Translations under genes and position numbers: made by a program
Source of the DNA: Lachnoclostridium phytofermentans
Lineage (GTDB): Bacteria > Bacillota > Clostridia > Lachnospirales > Lachnospiraceae
Assembly: GCA_003526525.1 (NCBI GenBank)
Contig: DPVV01000465.1
Location: 1-6,412 of the forward strand
Reading direction: 5' to 3'
DNA: 6,412 nt
The notes under the pieces: generated by a model
What the model was told of the DNA's origin: nothing
The model's input: the letters and a program-made list of their open reading frames with translations, nothing else
The model's database searches: none
In this document: piece by piece, positions 1 through 5,944 of the stretch
How positions within the stretch are numbered: the first letter of the stretch is position 1
How the letters are laid out: the number at the start of each line of letters is the position of its first letter

Positions 1-795
1 TGTTTCCTTTGCTCCCATTACATGAACAAAATGCCAAAGAGGAGCAAACCCTTCCCCATCCCCCGAATTATTCGTTGGGTCAACTGCTGTCTGAACCATA
101 TTTAGCAAAACGTTACTTGGCTTATTTAAGGAAGAATCCAGGATAGTTAATTTCACATTTCCACCCGCCACTTCTCCAGATACATTCATCGCCCTATATA
201 CCTTAACAGCACCTACTCCAGATAATCCCAATACTTTTTCCTTGTAGTCGGCACAGTTTCCTCCAAAAGCTTGTGCGTCAAAACTATCAAGGTATCTCTT
301 TCGAAAGAGTTCTGTATCTTCCTCATCCTCACCGGGTATTAAAATTTCAGTAACCATAGCTGTTTCTAAGCCATCAATATACTCAATCGGTATTAACTTA
401 CCAATTGAACCATTCGGTGTACTCCCTAAAATCTCGCATTCTAGTTCATATATTCTATCTGATAGTTTCTTCCTCGTGATATAAGTGAATTTATCTAGGC
501 TGTATCTTGATCCGATTGGTATATCTATATTAAATTCTCCCCTGACAACTACATAAGTTGCTTCTTTCGGTTTTATCCCTCTTTCAGATGCTCTACGCAC
601 TAAAAAATCTCTTGATGCGGTATCTGCAAATGTTTCATTTAAGATTAAATCAAGTTCAATGTACATCTGGGCTAATTCTGCGCATGCTGGAGCTAAAGCT
701 GTATAAATCATAGATCCTTCTCTTTTATCTATATCTGCTGGTACTTTTACTAGAGCATTACTTAAAATAGATTCATAGGTCATTTCTTCATACAT
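1..795 (-). CDS. xkdT: Baseplate J-like protein (XkdT-type), 3' end outside window
   Basis: This is the first 265 codons of a baseplate J family protein, the T4 gp6-like inner wedge component that clamps the contractile tail baseplate together. The frame is open from ATG at 795 to the left edge, so the C-terminus is missing; relatives are about 350 residues as I recall, so perhaps 80-90 residues lie outside. Recognisable parts are an N-terminal MYEEMTYESIL segment, the AD-DKREGSMIYTALAP stretch (residues ~20-35), the ETFADTASRDFLVRRASERG segment (~54-73), the PNGSIGKL turn (~127-134), and the family hallmark FDAQAFGGNCADYKEKV (~172-188), followed by LSGVGAVKVYR and GGNVKLTILD. The start ATG shares one base with the xkdS stop (TAATG), with GGTGAT 6 nt upstream, so coupling to xkdS is likely. 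A second in-frame ATG at 783 is less favoured. Family assignment is firm; the symbol is by analogy with PBSX. Confidence 0.93.
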   Translation of the reverse strand, partial: MYEEMTYESILSNALVKVPADIDKREGSMIYTALAPACAELAQMYIELDLILNETFADTASRDFLVRRASERGIKPKEATYVVVRGEFNIDIPIGSRYSLDKFTYITRKKLSDRIYELECEILGSTPNGSIGKLIPIEYIDGLETAMVTEILIPGEDEEDTELFRKRYLDSFDAQAFGGNCADYKEKVLGLSGVGAVKVYRAMNVSGEVAGGNVKLTILDSSLNKPSNVLLNMVQTAVDPTNNSGDGEGFAPLWHFVHVMGAKET

Positions 796-1187
796 TAGTT
801 CATCACCCCCATTTCTTCTAACAAATCTCCATATATGGTGTGGACAGTAAAATTTACTAAAACGCTTTCTTCCTCTCTCCGAAAGGTAAAATCATCAACA
901 TCCAGAATCCTATCATCTTGTATCAAAGCTTCTATAATGCGCCTTTTAATTTCTGGGTACGCAAACGCAATATTCTTACCTATCAGCTCTTTCAATTCAA
1001 CTCCATAACTCCAGCTATAAATGAGATAGTCATAACGTTCCACGCTAAGAGTAAGATAAATAGCTTGTCTTATCGCTTCCACATCATCAATCATTCCAAC
1101 AATCTTATCTCCAACAATTGCATATGTTTTCGTTGGTTGGTTTGATAATTTTACATTCTGAATCGTCATATCAATCTCCGGAATCAT
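795..1187 (-). CDS. xkdS: DUF2634 baseplate wedge protein (XkdS / gp25-like)
   Basis: A 130-residue protein of the DUF2634/XkdS type, related to the T4 gp25 wedge subunit that anchors the sheath to the baseplate. The typical core is visible: a PTKTYAIVGDKIVG segment (residues ~18-31), EAIRQAIYLTLSVERYDYLIYSWSYGVEL (~37-65), a KELIGKN turn, then PEIKRRIIEALIQDDRILDVDDFTF (~78-102), with the DDRI-x-x-V-x-x-F pattern characteristic of gp25-like proteins. No signal peptide or membrane segment is seen. The chosen start overlaps the xkdR stop by 4 nt (ATGA) behind a GGATGGTGAT region. An alternative ATG at codon 7 has a better-spaced GGAG 6 nt upstream, so the true N-terminus may be six residues shorter. 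It lies between xkdR and xkdT, the usual PBSX order. Confidence 0.9.
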   Translation of the reverse strand: MIPEIDMTIQNVKLSNQPTKTYAIVGDKIVGMIDDVEAIRQAIYLTLSVERYDYLIYSWSYGVELKELIGKNIAFAYPEIKRRIIEALIQDDRILDVDDFTFRREEESVLVNFTVHTIYGDLLEEMGVMN

Positions 1188-1501
1188 GATATCACCATCC
1201 TATCGAGTACAAAAAATCGTTGTCCTCCTTTTTGCTGTAACAAAATTACGTGTTCCCCCTTTTTAAGTTCATTCTCTATAAGAAACGTTGCCTTTAAACC
1301 ATCCGGGCTTTTTAATATGATTTCATGATTCGTAAGGTATTCTGGTAAGAGCAAAAAATCAGAAGTTAAGATTAACTTCTGATCTATCTGAATATTTAAA
1401 GGCTTTGTTTCTATGACGACACCATACAAAAAGCATGCTGGTTTTGACGCTTCAATCGCATCGTATGCAGCCTGCTTAATGATTTGAATTAAATCACCCA
1501 T
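1184..1501 (-). CDS. xkdR: DUF2577 baseplate protein (XkdR)
   Basis: A 105-residue protein of the DUF2577 (XkdR) family, a small OB-fold-like baseplate component of PBSX-type tails whose exact role is poorly known. Visible features are the N-terminal amphipathic helix (LIQIIKQAAYDAIEASKP, residues 4-21), the strand GVVIETKPLNIQIDQKLIL (27-45), which has the usual 'V..~P L.I.ID..l.L' pattern, and the C-terminal LKKGEHVILLQQKGGQRFFVLDRMV (79-103), typical of the family end. The ATG overlaps the xkdQ stop by 8 nt and has GGAGG 8 nt upstream, so the start is well supported. The coding sequence contains a perfect 11-bp hairpin followed by a T run, listed separately. Confidence 0.9.
   Translation of the reverse strand: MGDLIQIIKQAAYDAIEASKPACFLYGVVIETKPLNIQIDQKLILTSDFLLLPEYLTNHEIILKSPDGLKATFLIENELKKGEHVILLQQKGGQRFFVLDRMVIS
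1353..1383 (-). terminator. Intragenic terminator-like hairpin inside xkdR
   Basis: In minus-strand orientation, ATCAGAAGTTA (1383-1373) pairs perfectly with TAACTTCTGAT (1368-1358) across a 4-nt loop, and five further T residues follow directly (1357-1353). This has the geometry of an intrinsic terminator, but the stem has only 3 G-C pairs of 11 and it lies within codons 40-49 of xkdR. It may cause pausing or partial attenuation before xkdS and xkdT, or it may be fortuitous. Seen directly; function inferred. Confidence 0.35.
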
Positions 1502-2459
1502 TTATAATTCCTCCCCTTAAACTCAAATCCATAAAATGTTCATCATTAGCATACTTATGTTTTGCACTCTCTACCATCATAAAGTGTGGACTTATAACAC
1601 CGTTTTCATCCAGTAGGGGAACTACTACACTAGTTCCCGCTCTCACTCTGTTATCTCCAAAACAGTTCTTCACCTGAAGTGTTCTTTTTGGGGTATTATA
1701 AAGCTTTAACAGCCCTTCTGCGCGTTCCTTCATCGTATTCTTGTTATTCACATTTTCTGTAAACTGTAAAACACCCCACTTCTTTATGTTTTCCATATCG
1801 TCTTTGAGGTAGATACTTCGTTTTCCTGAATCTTGATCTTCACACGTTAATTTAATTGAATTATACGTATTTTCATCGATACTCGTAGTAAAAGAATAAT
1901 CTCCTGCTGTATTAACATCAATCAAAATATCAAGAAGCATCTGATTTTTATTCTTTAAACAAAGCTTACCAAAATCATCATATAAAACATAGAACTCTCC
2001 TGTTTTAAGTGTAGTCTCCGCAAGAGAGTTATTGATCATTTCAAATAATTCAGTATCACTTTCTGTTCGGGATAATCTAACTCCTGTATTGGTTATTTCA
2101 CCAGCGTTCATACTGAAATCTTTTACTATTTTTTGAATTAATTCTCCTGCAGACCAATTCGTATAAACGTAACTATCCTTATTTTTTAGATATCTTAATT
2201 GATCATAGGCAGTTATTTGAATTAAATCATGCTTGGTTTCGGAGCGGCTAAAGATAAAACCAAAAAAGATATCTTTCTCATCTTCTCGAAACAATACCGC
2301 ATTTCCTTCTTCCACCTTAAGCAGAGAACTTTTTACTATATTGAATTTTAATACTCCTGGGGAAGATTTTCGTTCTGTATCCCAACTCACACCGCCTTGT
2401 ACTGCTGGATAATATAGATAATCCCCATTTGCTATTGCTAAACTAAGTATATCAATCAC
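1494..2459 (-). CDS. xkdQ: XkdQ-type baseplate hub protein
   Basis: A 321-residue XkdQ/YqbQ family protein, the gp27-like hub subunit at the centre of a contractile-tail baseplate (older annotations call it a hydrolase, without a visible catalytic motif here). Supporting segments are WDTERKSSPGVLKFNIVK (residues 26-43), EGNAVLF--FFGFIFSR (51-72), the highly typical TAYDQLRYLKNKDSYVYTNWSAGELI (83-108), SLAETTLKTGEFYVLYDDFGKLCLK (~145-169), YNSIKLTCEDQDSGKR (~199-214), WGVLQFTENV with a following helix (228-255), and the C-terminal PHFMMVESAKHKYANDEHFMDLSL. Length is close to that of relatives. It begins 6 nt after the xkdP stop and in the same frame. The GTG given as start lies inside the ribosome binding site AGGAGGTGAT, which is poor spacing; an ATA 9 nt further in is ideally spaced, so the N-terminus is uncertain by about three residues. 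It overlaps xkdR by 8 nt. Confidence 0.92.
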   Translation of the reverse strand: MIDILSLAIANGDYLYYPAVQGGVSWDTERKSSPGVLKFNIVKSSLLKVEEGNAVLFREDEKDIFFGFIFSRSETKHDLIQITAYDQLRYLKNKDSYVYTNWSAGELIQKIVKDFSMNAGEITNTGVRLSRTESDTELFEMINNSLAETTLKTGEFYVLYDDFGKLCLKNKNQMLLDILIDVNTAGDYSFTTSIDENTYNSIKLTCEDQDSGKRSIYLKDDMENIKKWGVLQFTENVNNKNTMKERAEGLLKLYNTPKRTLQVKNCFGDNRVRAGTSVVVPLLDENGVISPHFMMVESAKHKYANDEHFMDLSLRGGIING

Positions 2460-2464
2460 CTCCT
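2459..2464 (-). promoter_or_regulatory. xkdQ Shine-Dalgarno sequence overlapping its apparent GTG start
   Basis: AGGAGG occupies 2464-2459 and continues as TGAT, a near-perfect complement of the 16S rRNA 3' end. The only ordinary start codon in frame, GTG at 2459-2457, uses the last G of this site, so no spacer exists. The first in-frame near-cognate codon at normal distance is ATA at 2450 (8-nt spacer). There is no in-frame ATG until far inside the gene. Either reinitiation after the xkdP stop, which ends 6 nt before GTG, or a non-standard start is implied. Confidence 0.7.
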
Positions 2465-2465
2465 C

Positions 2466-3314
2466 TTATCTAACACAGATTTTAGATCCTGTAATACTAG
2501 GAATGTTGTTGGATAAAGATTTTGCCATTGCGTACTCTTTTGTTCCAGGCACCAAAGCCTTATTAGAACTAGGAAGCGAAGTTAACAAAGTCACATCCTT
2601 AGATGAGTTTGCATTTAACTTTTTATTAGCTAATGATACATTTGAAGACCCACTCGGAGTGGAAGGTTTCACATCTTCAATCCGTAACACCTGCCCGACT
2701 CGAATAAGATTTGGATTACTTATGTTATTTAATTTAGCAAGATTATAACATTTTGATCCATCACCTAATAACTCCTTTGCTATTTTCCATAACGTGTCTC
2801 CAGGCTTCACTGTGTATGTTTTTGGTGTTGTTTTACTTTTCATACGCACACTTTTCTTCACTGCTTCTCCTTTATTTTTAAATGGAACAATGACAACACC
2901 ATAAGGTTGATAATTTTTTAATGTAACATCTACCACTAAATCTACTCCATTGTCACAATCCTCTGTAATACTATAATCTTCTAATGTTACAATGGTATCG
3001 TTATGAAACATCATCTCACCCTTATTTGACATTCTAGCAACGATAAAAGGAAATGCGTATTTACCATTTTTAAGGGTTTTTAGCTTCTCCGTGTACCACT
3101 CTGCCATCCGAAATTCAGAATCATACATTGCAAATGGATATCTTACATTAGGCAGAAGACAAGTAAAGCTAAATTCCGATAGACCGGCTGGTTTTATCAG
3201 GTTGATTTCTTCTTCATTCAATAATTGAATACTTTTATTTTGATTCTTAATTTTTGTAACTATCTTTGATGGTGTGACAGGCAAAAGCATATCACTTAAG
3301 AATACTTTATACAT
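2466..3314 (-). CDS. xkdP: LysM-domain baseplate protein (XkdP-type)
   Basis: A 282-residue XkdP-like protein. Such proteins (compare T4 gp53) sit at the baseplate hub and carry a LysM fold, probably used for protein docking or peptidoglycan contact. Residues 1-150 form the conserved N-terminal module (MYKVFLSDMLLPVTPSKI; EEEINLIKPAGLSEFSFTCLLP; PFIVAR; TIVTLEDYSITED; DLVVDVTLKNYQPYG). A LysM domain follows at ~166-212, with YTVKPGDTLWKIAKELLGDG, the central NLAKLNNISNPNLI and terminal VGQVLRI. After it comes an unusual ~70-residue tail (213-282) rich in Ser, Asn, Lys and Leu; relatives I remember end close to the LysM. The start ATG has only GGGGG 4 nt upstream, a mediocre site, and lies 89 nt after the tape measure stop. 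No signal peptide is present, as expected for a structural protein assembled in the cytoplasm. Confidence 0.92.
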   Translation of the reverse strand: MYKVFLSDMLLPVTPSKIVTKIKNQNKSIQLLNEEEINLIKPAGLSEFSFTCLLPNVRYPFAMYDSEFRMAEWYTEKLKTLKNGKYAFPFIVARMSNKGEMMFHNDTIVTLEDYSITEDCDNGVDLVVDVTLKNYQPYGVVIVPFKNKGEAVKKSVRMKSKTTPKTYTVKPGDTLWKIAKELLGDGSKCYNLAKLNNISNPNLIRVGQVLRIEDVKPSTPSGSSNVSLANKKLNANSSKDVTLLTSLPSSNKALVPGTKEYAMAKSLSNNIPSITGSKICVR

Positions 3315-3403
3315 AATTCCCCCATTTCTTCATACTCTTTATGCATCCAAAACTTGTGTGTAGCACATACATAACTTGCTAAGCAAAAATTATCCTTCAC
3401 TTT
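3315..3403. other. Intergenic gap between tape measure and xkdP
   Basis: This 89-nt gap is the largest intergenic space in the window. It holds no convincing terminator or promoter: only short hairpins such as TTGC-TTA-GCAA (minus strand, near 3379-3389) without a T tract, and the GGGGG ribosome binding site of xkdP at 3319-3323. The tape measure reading frame happens to remain open after its TAA through the whole gap; see findings. Confidence 0.6.
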
Positions 3404-5755
3404 TTAAGCATTGCAAGCTCTTGCCGTATTATTAAGTTCTTCTCGTAACTTATCTGTAAGGTAATCTACGATTCCATCCAGATTCTGTTTGCTTGATACG
3501 GTATTATACACACCACCCATATCAATTTTAACTTCTGCTGTTGTGAAACGGTTCACTGCATCACGTTCTGCAAGTTCAAGTAAATAGGACAAATCATCTG
3601 GCTGTATTTCCGTATTATGAGCGATCTTTTCCGTGTTATCTTGAATCCCATTATTTTTTTCAGCGATTTCCTCTGTATTATTTAGTATTCCATCCCAGGT
3701 ATCACTAAAATCCTCTTTATCTCCCGTACTTCCTTTAAAGAGATTGTTGATTTTATCACCGAAGGCATTTCCTTTGTCCCACGCCTCACCATAGTCTACG
3801 TATTCTAACCCAAAGCTTTCCATGGTTAGATTAAGATAGTTGATTTTATCACCAAAGTTCTCTTCTGGAGCATATTTTTGGACTGCTGCATCGGCCTTAT
3901 CTTTTAAACCGCTTCTCCATCCTGCAACCGTTTCACCTAAATTACCACCAAAGACAAAGTCCATCGCATTTGCAATACTTTCTAAAATGCCTAAAACTCC
4001 ATCTGCCATTCCTTGAAATAAATAGATAACGGTAGATACCGGATCCATAAATAAATTAGCAATAAAGTTCGCAAATTTTATAAAAGGATTTACCAAGAAA
4101 TTTATAAAACCAAGGATAATATCACCAATCACCAACAAAAGGTTCCAAACAAAGGCTCCTATAGAACTTAAAATTCCACAAATAACACCTGCTACAGTAT
4201 ATGTCTTATCTCCAACCCTATTGATGTGATCTATTACTACCTTAATAATTGCTACAATAGCTATAATAATGCCAATAATCCAAAACAAAGGACAACTCAG
4301 TAAGGACGCAGTTAACTTTTTAATACTAAAATCACTTAGTAGTACGGATAGCTTCCATATTCCAAAAACAGCTGCAATTAAAAGAATCACTGGAGCAATC
4401 ATGGACCAATTATCAACAATTGTACTTGCAACACTCGTTAATACACCAACAACTTTTAATGCCAAGTCACCGAAAAAGGTTAATCCATTCATCATATTTT
4501 GTATCATGTTCATAAAATCTTCATTCTGTGTTAATTCGCTTATCTTTTGTAAGGCTGGTTGAAATACCATCAGAGCTTTATCTTTCACAGAAGTAATTAA
4601 TTGTTCAAAGGTCATAGGAGTTTTACTAAACTCATCATTTGTTTTTTGTGCTGATGCAAACATGGCATTTCCTATAATCTCAGCACTGATTTCGCCTTGT
4701 ACACCCATTTTTTGAACTGCTTCGATTGGCTCGTTAAGGTATGCCGCTATGTTTTCTATAATCGGATATGCATTCTCCAATACACTATTGAAACCTGCTC
4801 CACTCAGCTTCCCAGAAACCATAGCTTCTGTAATCGCTGTTTGTACGCCCTTCGTCCCCTCAGCGCTTGCTCCTCCTAATACACTACTTTTATTAACAAG
4901 TTCCGTAAAGGTAATAGCCTGCTCCTTATTTGCAAAGGAACCCTTAGTATTTAGACCAAGAACCATATTAGCTGTTGACTCATATGAAGTGCCAGAGTTT
5001 TGTGCTGATGCAAAAATTCTTTCCTGAAATTGACCTGCTTCTGCCTGACCTCCTGTCAACGCTGTTAATTTTGTTCTCGTTCGAGACAATGCATCTGCTG
5101 TCTTTAATATCTTACTGTTTTCAATCTTATTTAAATATTTAGTACCGAAGGATGACACCTTATCAATGATACTTCCAACTGCACTAATCCCTTTTCCCAT
5201 AGCAGTAAAATTACTTCCAATATTATCTCTTACTGCTTCAAAGGTAGTTTTTACTTTTTCCCCCGTGTCCTTGCTTTTCCCCTCTATTTTTTCGAGGACT
5301 CCCCCTACTCTATTAATTGCTTCTTCGACATCACTAATCTTTGCAATAACCCCATCATAGTTATCCACAATTATTTCTTGCTTCTCAGATCTTTGAAGAG
5401 CTTCCTCTACTTTATTAATTGCTCCTTCAATCTCACCAGCCTTTTCGATAACTACATCACAGCTTTCTACTTTGATTAGTTCTTGCTTCTCTGTTTTTTG
5501 AAGGGCTTCCTCCAAATCATTAATTACTACTACAGCCTCACCAATCTTTTCAATCGCTACTTCATAGCTTCCCGTATTGATTGGCTCTTGCATCTCTTCT
5601 TTAAACTCTCTTAATATGTCGATATTGATATTTTCTATATTTATGGTATGAGTAACGGAAGCACCAATTGATTGGGGAAATACGTTTGTAATTTGATTTA
5701 CGATCGAATCGGAAATTTTTTGACTTATATCTATAAATGCAGATTGATCTGCCAT
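3404..5755 (-). CDS. xkdO: Tail tape measure protein (XkdO-type)
   Basis: A 783-residue tape measure protein, the extended core of the tail lumen that fixes tail length and is ejected on infection. Domains in order: N-terminal segment (1-60); three tandem ~35-residue helical repeats (62-161); the tape measure domain (~211-400) with LSRTRTKLTALTGG, QFQERIFASAQNSGTSYEST, LVNKSSVLGGASAEGTKGVQ, and EIIGNAMFASAQKTNDEF; hydrophobic helices at ~451-475, ~489-508 and ~521-568, usual in tape measures; a repeated FGDKIN motif (634, 665); a helical Asn-Thr-Glu stretch (NNTEEIAEKNNGIQDNTEK, 692-710); and the conserved C-terminal AERDAVNRFTTAEVKIDMGG plus LDGIVDYLTDKLREEL. It is shorter than PBSX XkdO (about 1,300 residues, from memory) and shows no peptidase or lysozyme domain. 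At the rule-of-thumb 1.5 angstrom per residue, the tail would be at most about 117 nm. Start ATG follows AGGAGG with a 6-nt spacer. Confidence 0.95.
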   Translation of the reverse strand: MADQSAFIDISQKISDSIVNQITNVFPQSIGASVTHTINIENINIDILREFKEEMQEPINTGSYEVAIEKIGEAVVVINDLEEALQKTEKQELIKVESCDVVIEKAGEIEGAINKVEEALQRSEKQEIIVDNYDGVIAKISDVEEAINRVGGVLEKIEGKSKDTGEKVKTTFEAVRDNIGSNFTAMGKGISAVGSIIDKVSSFGTKYLNKIENSKILKTADALSRTRTKLTALTGGQAEAGQFQERIFASAQNSGTSYESTANMVLGLNTKGSFANKEQAITFTELVNKSSVLGGASAEGTKGVQTAITEAMVSGKLSGAGFNSVLENAYPIIENIAAYLNEPIEAVQKMGVQGEISAEIIGNAMFASAQKTNDEFSKTPMTFEQLITSVKDKALMVFQPALQKISELTQNEDFMNMIQNMMNGLTFFGDLALKVVGVLTSVASTIVDNWSMIAPVILLIAAVFGIWKLSVLLSDFSIKKLTASLLSCPLFWIIGIIIAIVAIIKVVIDHINRVGDKTYTVAGVICGILSSIGAFVWNLLLVIGDIILGFINFLVNPFIKFANFIANLFMDPVSTVIYLFQGMADGVLGILESIANAMDFVFGGNLGETVAGWRSGLKDKADAAVQKYAPEENFGDKINYLNLTMESFGLEYVDYGEAWDKGNAFGDKINNLFKGSTGDKEDFSDTWDGILNNTEEIAEKNNGIQDNTEKIAHNTEIQPDDLSYLLELAERDAVNRFTTAEVKIDMGGVYNTVSSKQNLDGIVDYLTDKLREELNNTARACNA
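5273..5572 (-). repeat. Three tandem ~35-codon repeats in the tape measure gene
   Basis: Residues 62-96, 97-130 and 131-161 of the tape measure align as repeats: SYEVAIEKIGEAVVVINDLEEAL-QKTEKQELI, SCDVVIEKAGEIEGAINKVEEAL-QRSEKQEII, and NYDGVIAKISDVEEAINRVGGVLEKIEGK. Period is 35 then 34 residues. Similarity is still visible in the DNA (plus strand: TTCTTGCTTCTC near 5377 and 5482, followed by TTTGAAG-GCTTCCTC). Units one and two are closest, so that duplication is probably the younger. Likely a continuous or segmented coiled coil. Confidence 0.85.
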
Positions 5756-5758
5756 CGC

Positions 5759-5944
5759 CTACCTCCTAGCTTTACTTTCCATCTTCTGATATTCTTTTTT
5801 CTCGTGATCAATTTTTATCTGTATCGATGCTATTATAAATGCCTTTTCCTGCCGATCTAAACTCAAATATACAGAAGGAAGCATATGAAACTTATGGAGA
5901 CAATAGTGAGCATAAGAAGCCTCACTATCCTCTCCATTGATTAG
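5759..5944 (-). CDS. Tail assembly chaperone C-terminal part, expressed by -1 frameshift (GT-like)
   Basis: This -1 frame relative to xkdN encodes 61 residues after the slip site: LINGEDSEASYAHYCLHKF, then HMLPSVYLSLDRQEKAFIIA, then SIQIKIDHEKKEYQKMESK and a basic end, stopping at TAG 5761-5759. The segment PSVYLSLDRQEKAFIIASIQ with a charged helical tail is what I would expect of the second tail-chaperone ORF in Firmicute tail operons, the counterpart of the T part of lambda GT. It has no start codon with a ribosome binding site: the only ATG (5884) is internal and unsupported. It joins xkdN exactly at a slippery heptamer. The fusion would be about 203 residues (142 + 61). In lambda, the G and GT proteins coat the tape measure and recruit tube subunits, the T part binding the tube protein. 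Assignment rests on frame, position and signal; family identity is inferred. Confidence 0.85.
   Translation of the reverse strand, partial: LINGEDSEASYAHYCLHKFHMLPSVYLSLDRQEKAFIIASIQIKIDHEKKEYQKMESKARR
5762..5767 (-). promoter_or_regulatory. Ribosome binding site of the tape measure gene, within the frameshift ORF
   Basis: AGGAGG at 5767-5762, with a 6-nt spacer to the ATG at 5755. The same six bases are the last two sense codons (Arg-Arg) of the -1 frame chaperone ORF, whose TAG stop (5761-5759) falls inside the spacer. Ribosomes finishing the frameshift product therefore stop exactly at the tape measure start region. Confidence 0.85.
5894..5937 (-). promoter_or_regulatory. Frameshift-stimulating stem-loop
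   Basis: On the minus strand ATGGAGA (5937-5931) pairs with TCTCCAT (5900-5894) and ATAGTGAG (5928-5921) pairs with CTCACTAT (5910-5903). The two helices are separated by one G.G mismatch and one G.U pair, and closed by a 10-nt loop (5920-5911). It begins 6 nt after the slippery heptamer, within the usual 5-9 nt spacing for -1 stimulators. No T run follows, so a terminator is unlikely. Confidence 0.85.

Noticed and set aside
8..48. Inverted repeat TTTGCTCC...GGAGCAAA in xkdT
   Set aside because: Eight pairs across a 25-nt loop within coding sequence is close to chance expectation, with no adjoining T run.
918..1145. Plus-strand open frame opposite xkdS
   Set aside because: A shadow of the DUF2634 gene with no ribosome binding site or family features.
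2650..2662. Palindrome CCACTC-G-GAGTGG in the XkdP tail region
   Set aside because: With a single-base centre it can form only a 4-bp hairpin, and it is isolated inside a coding region.
2503..2748. Plus-strand open frame opposite xkdP
   Set aside because: It is antisense to a clear LysM baseplate gene, has no recognisable protein features, and its composition mirrors the coding strand.
3379..3389. Small hairpin TTGC-TTA-GCAA in the gap after the tape measure gene
   Set aside because: The stem is only 4 bp with no T tract on the transcribed side, so it is not a credible terminator.
4644..5014. 17-bp direct repeat TTTTGTGCTGATGCAAA at 4644-4660 and 4998-5014
   Set aside because: Both copies encode the recurrent FASAQ motif of the tape measure domain (residues ~248 and ~367); protein-level similarity and chance explain it better than a mobile or regulatory repeat.
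4269..5360. Several plus-strand open frames opposite the tape measure gene
   Set aside because: All are complements of the strongly supported tape measure coding frame; none has a start signal or recognisable product.
5863..5937. Short hydrophobic minus-strand ORF (MERIVRLLML..., 24 residues) just after the xkdN stop
   Set aside because: It has no ribosome binding site, lies in the frameshift stem-loop, and overlaps the well-supported -1 frame; its hydrophobicity is a by-product of out-of-frame codons.
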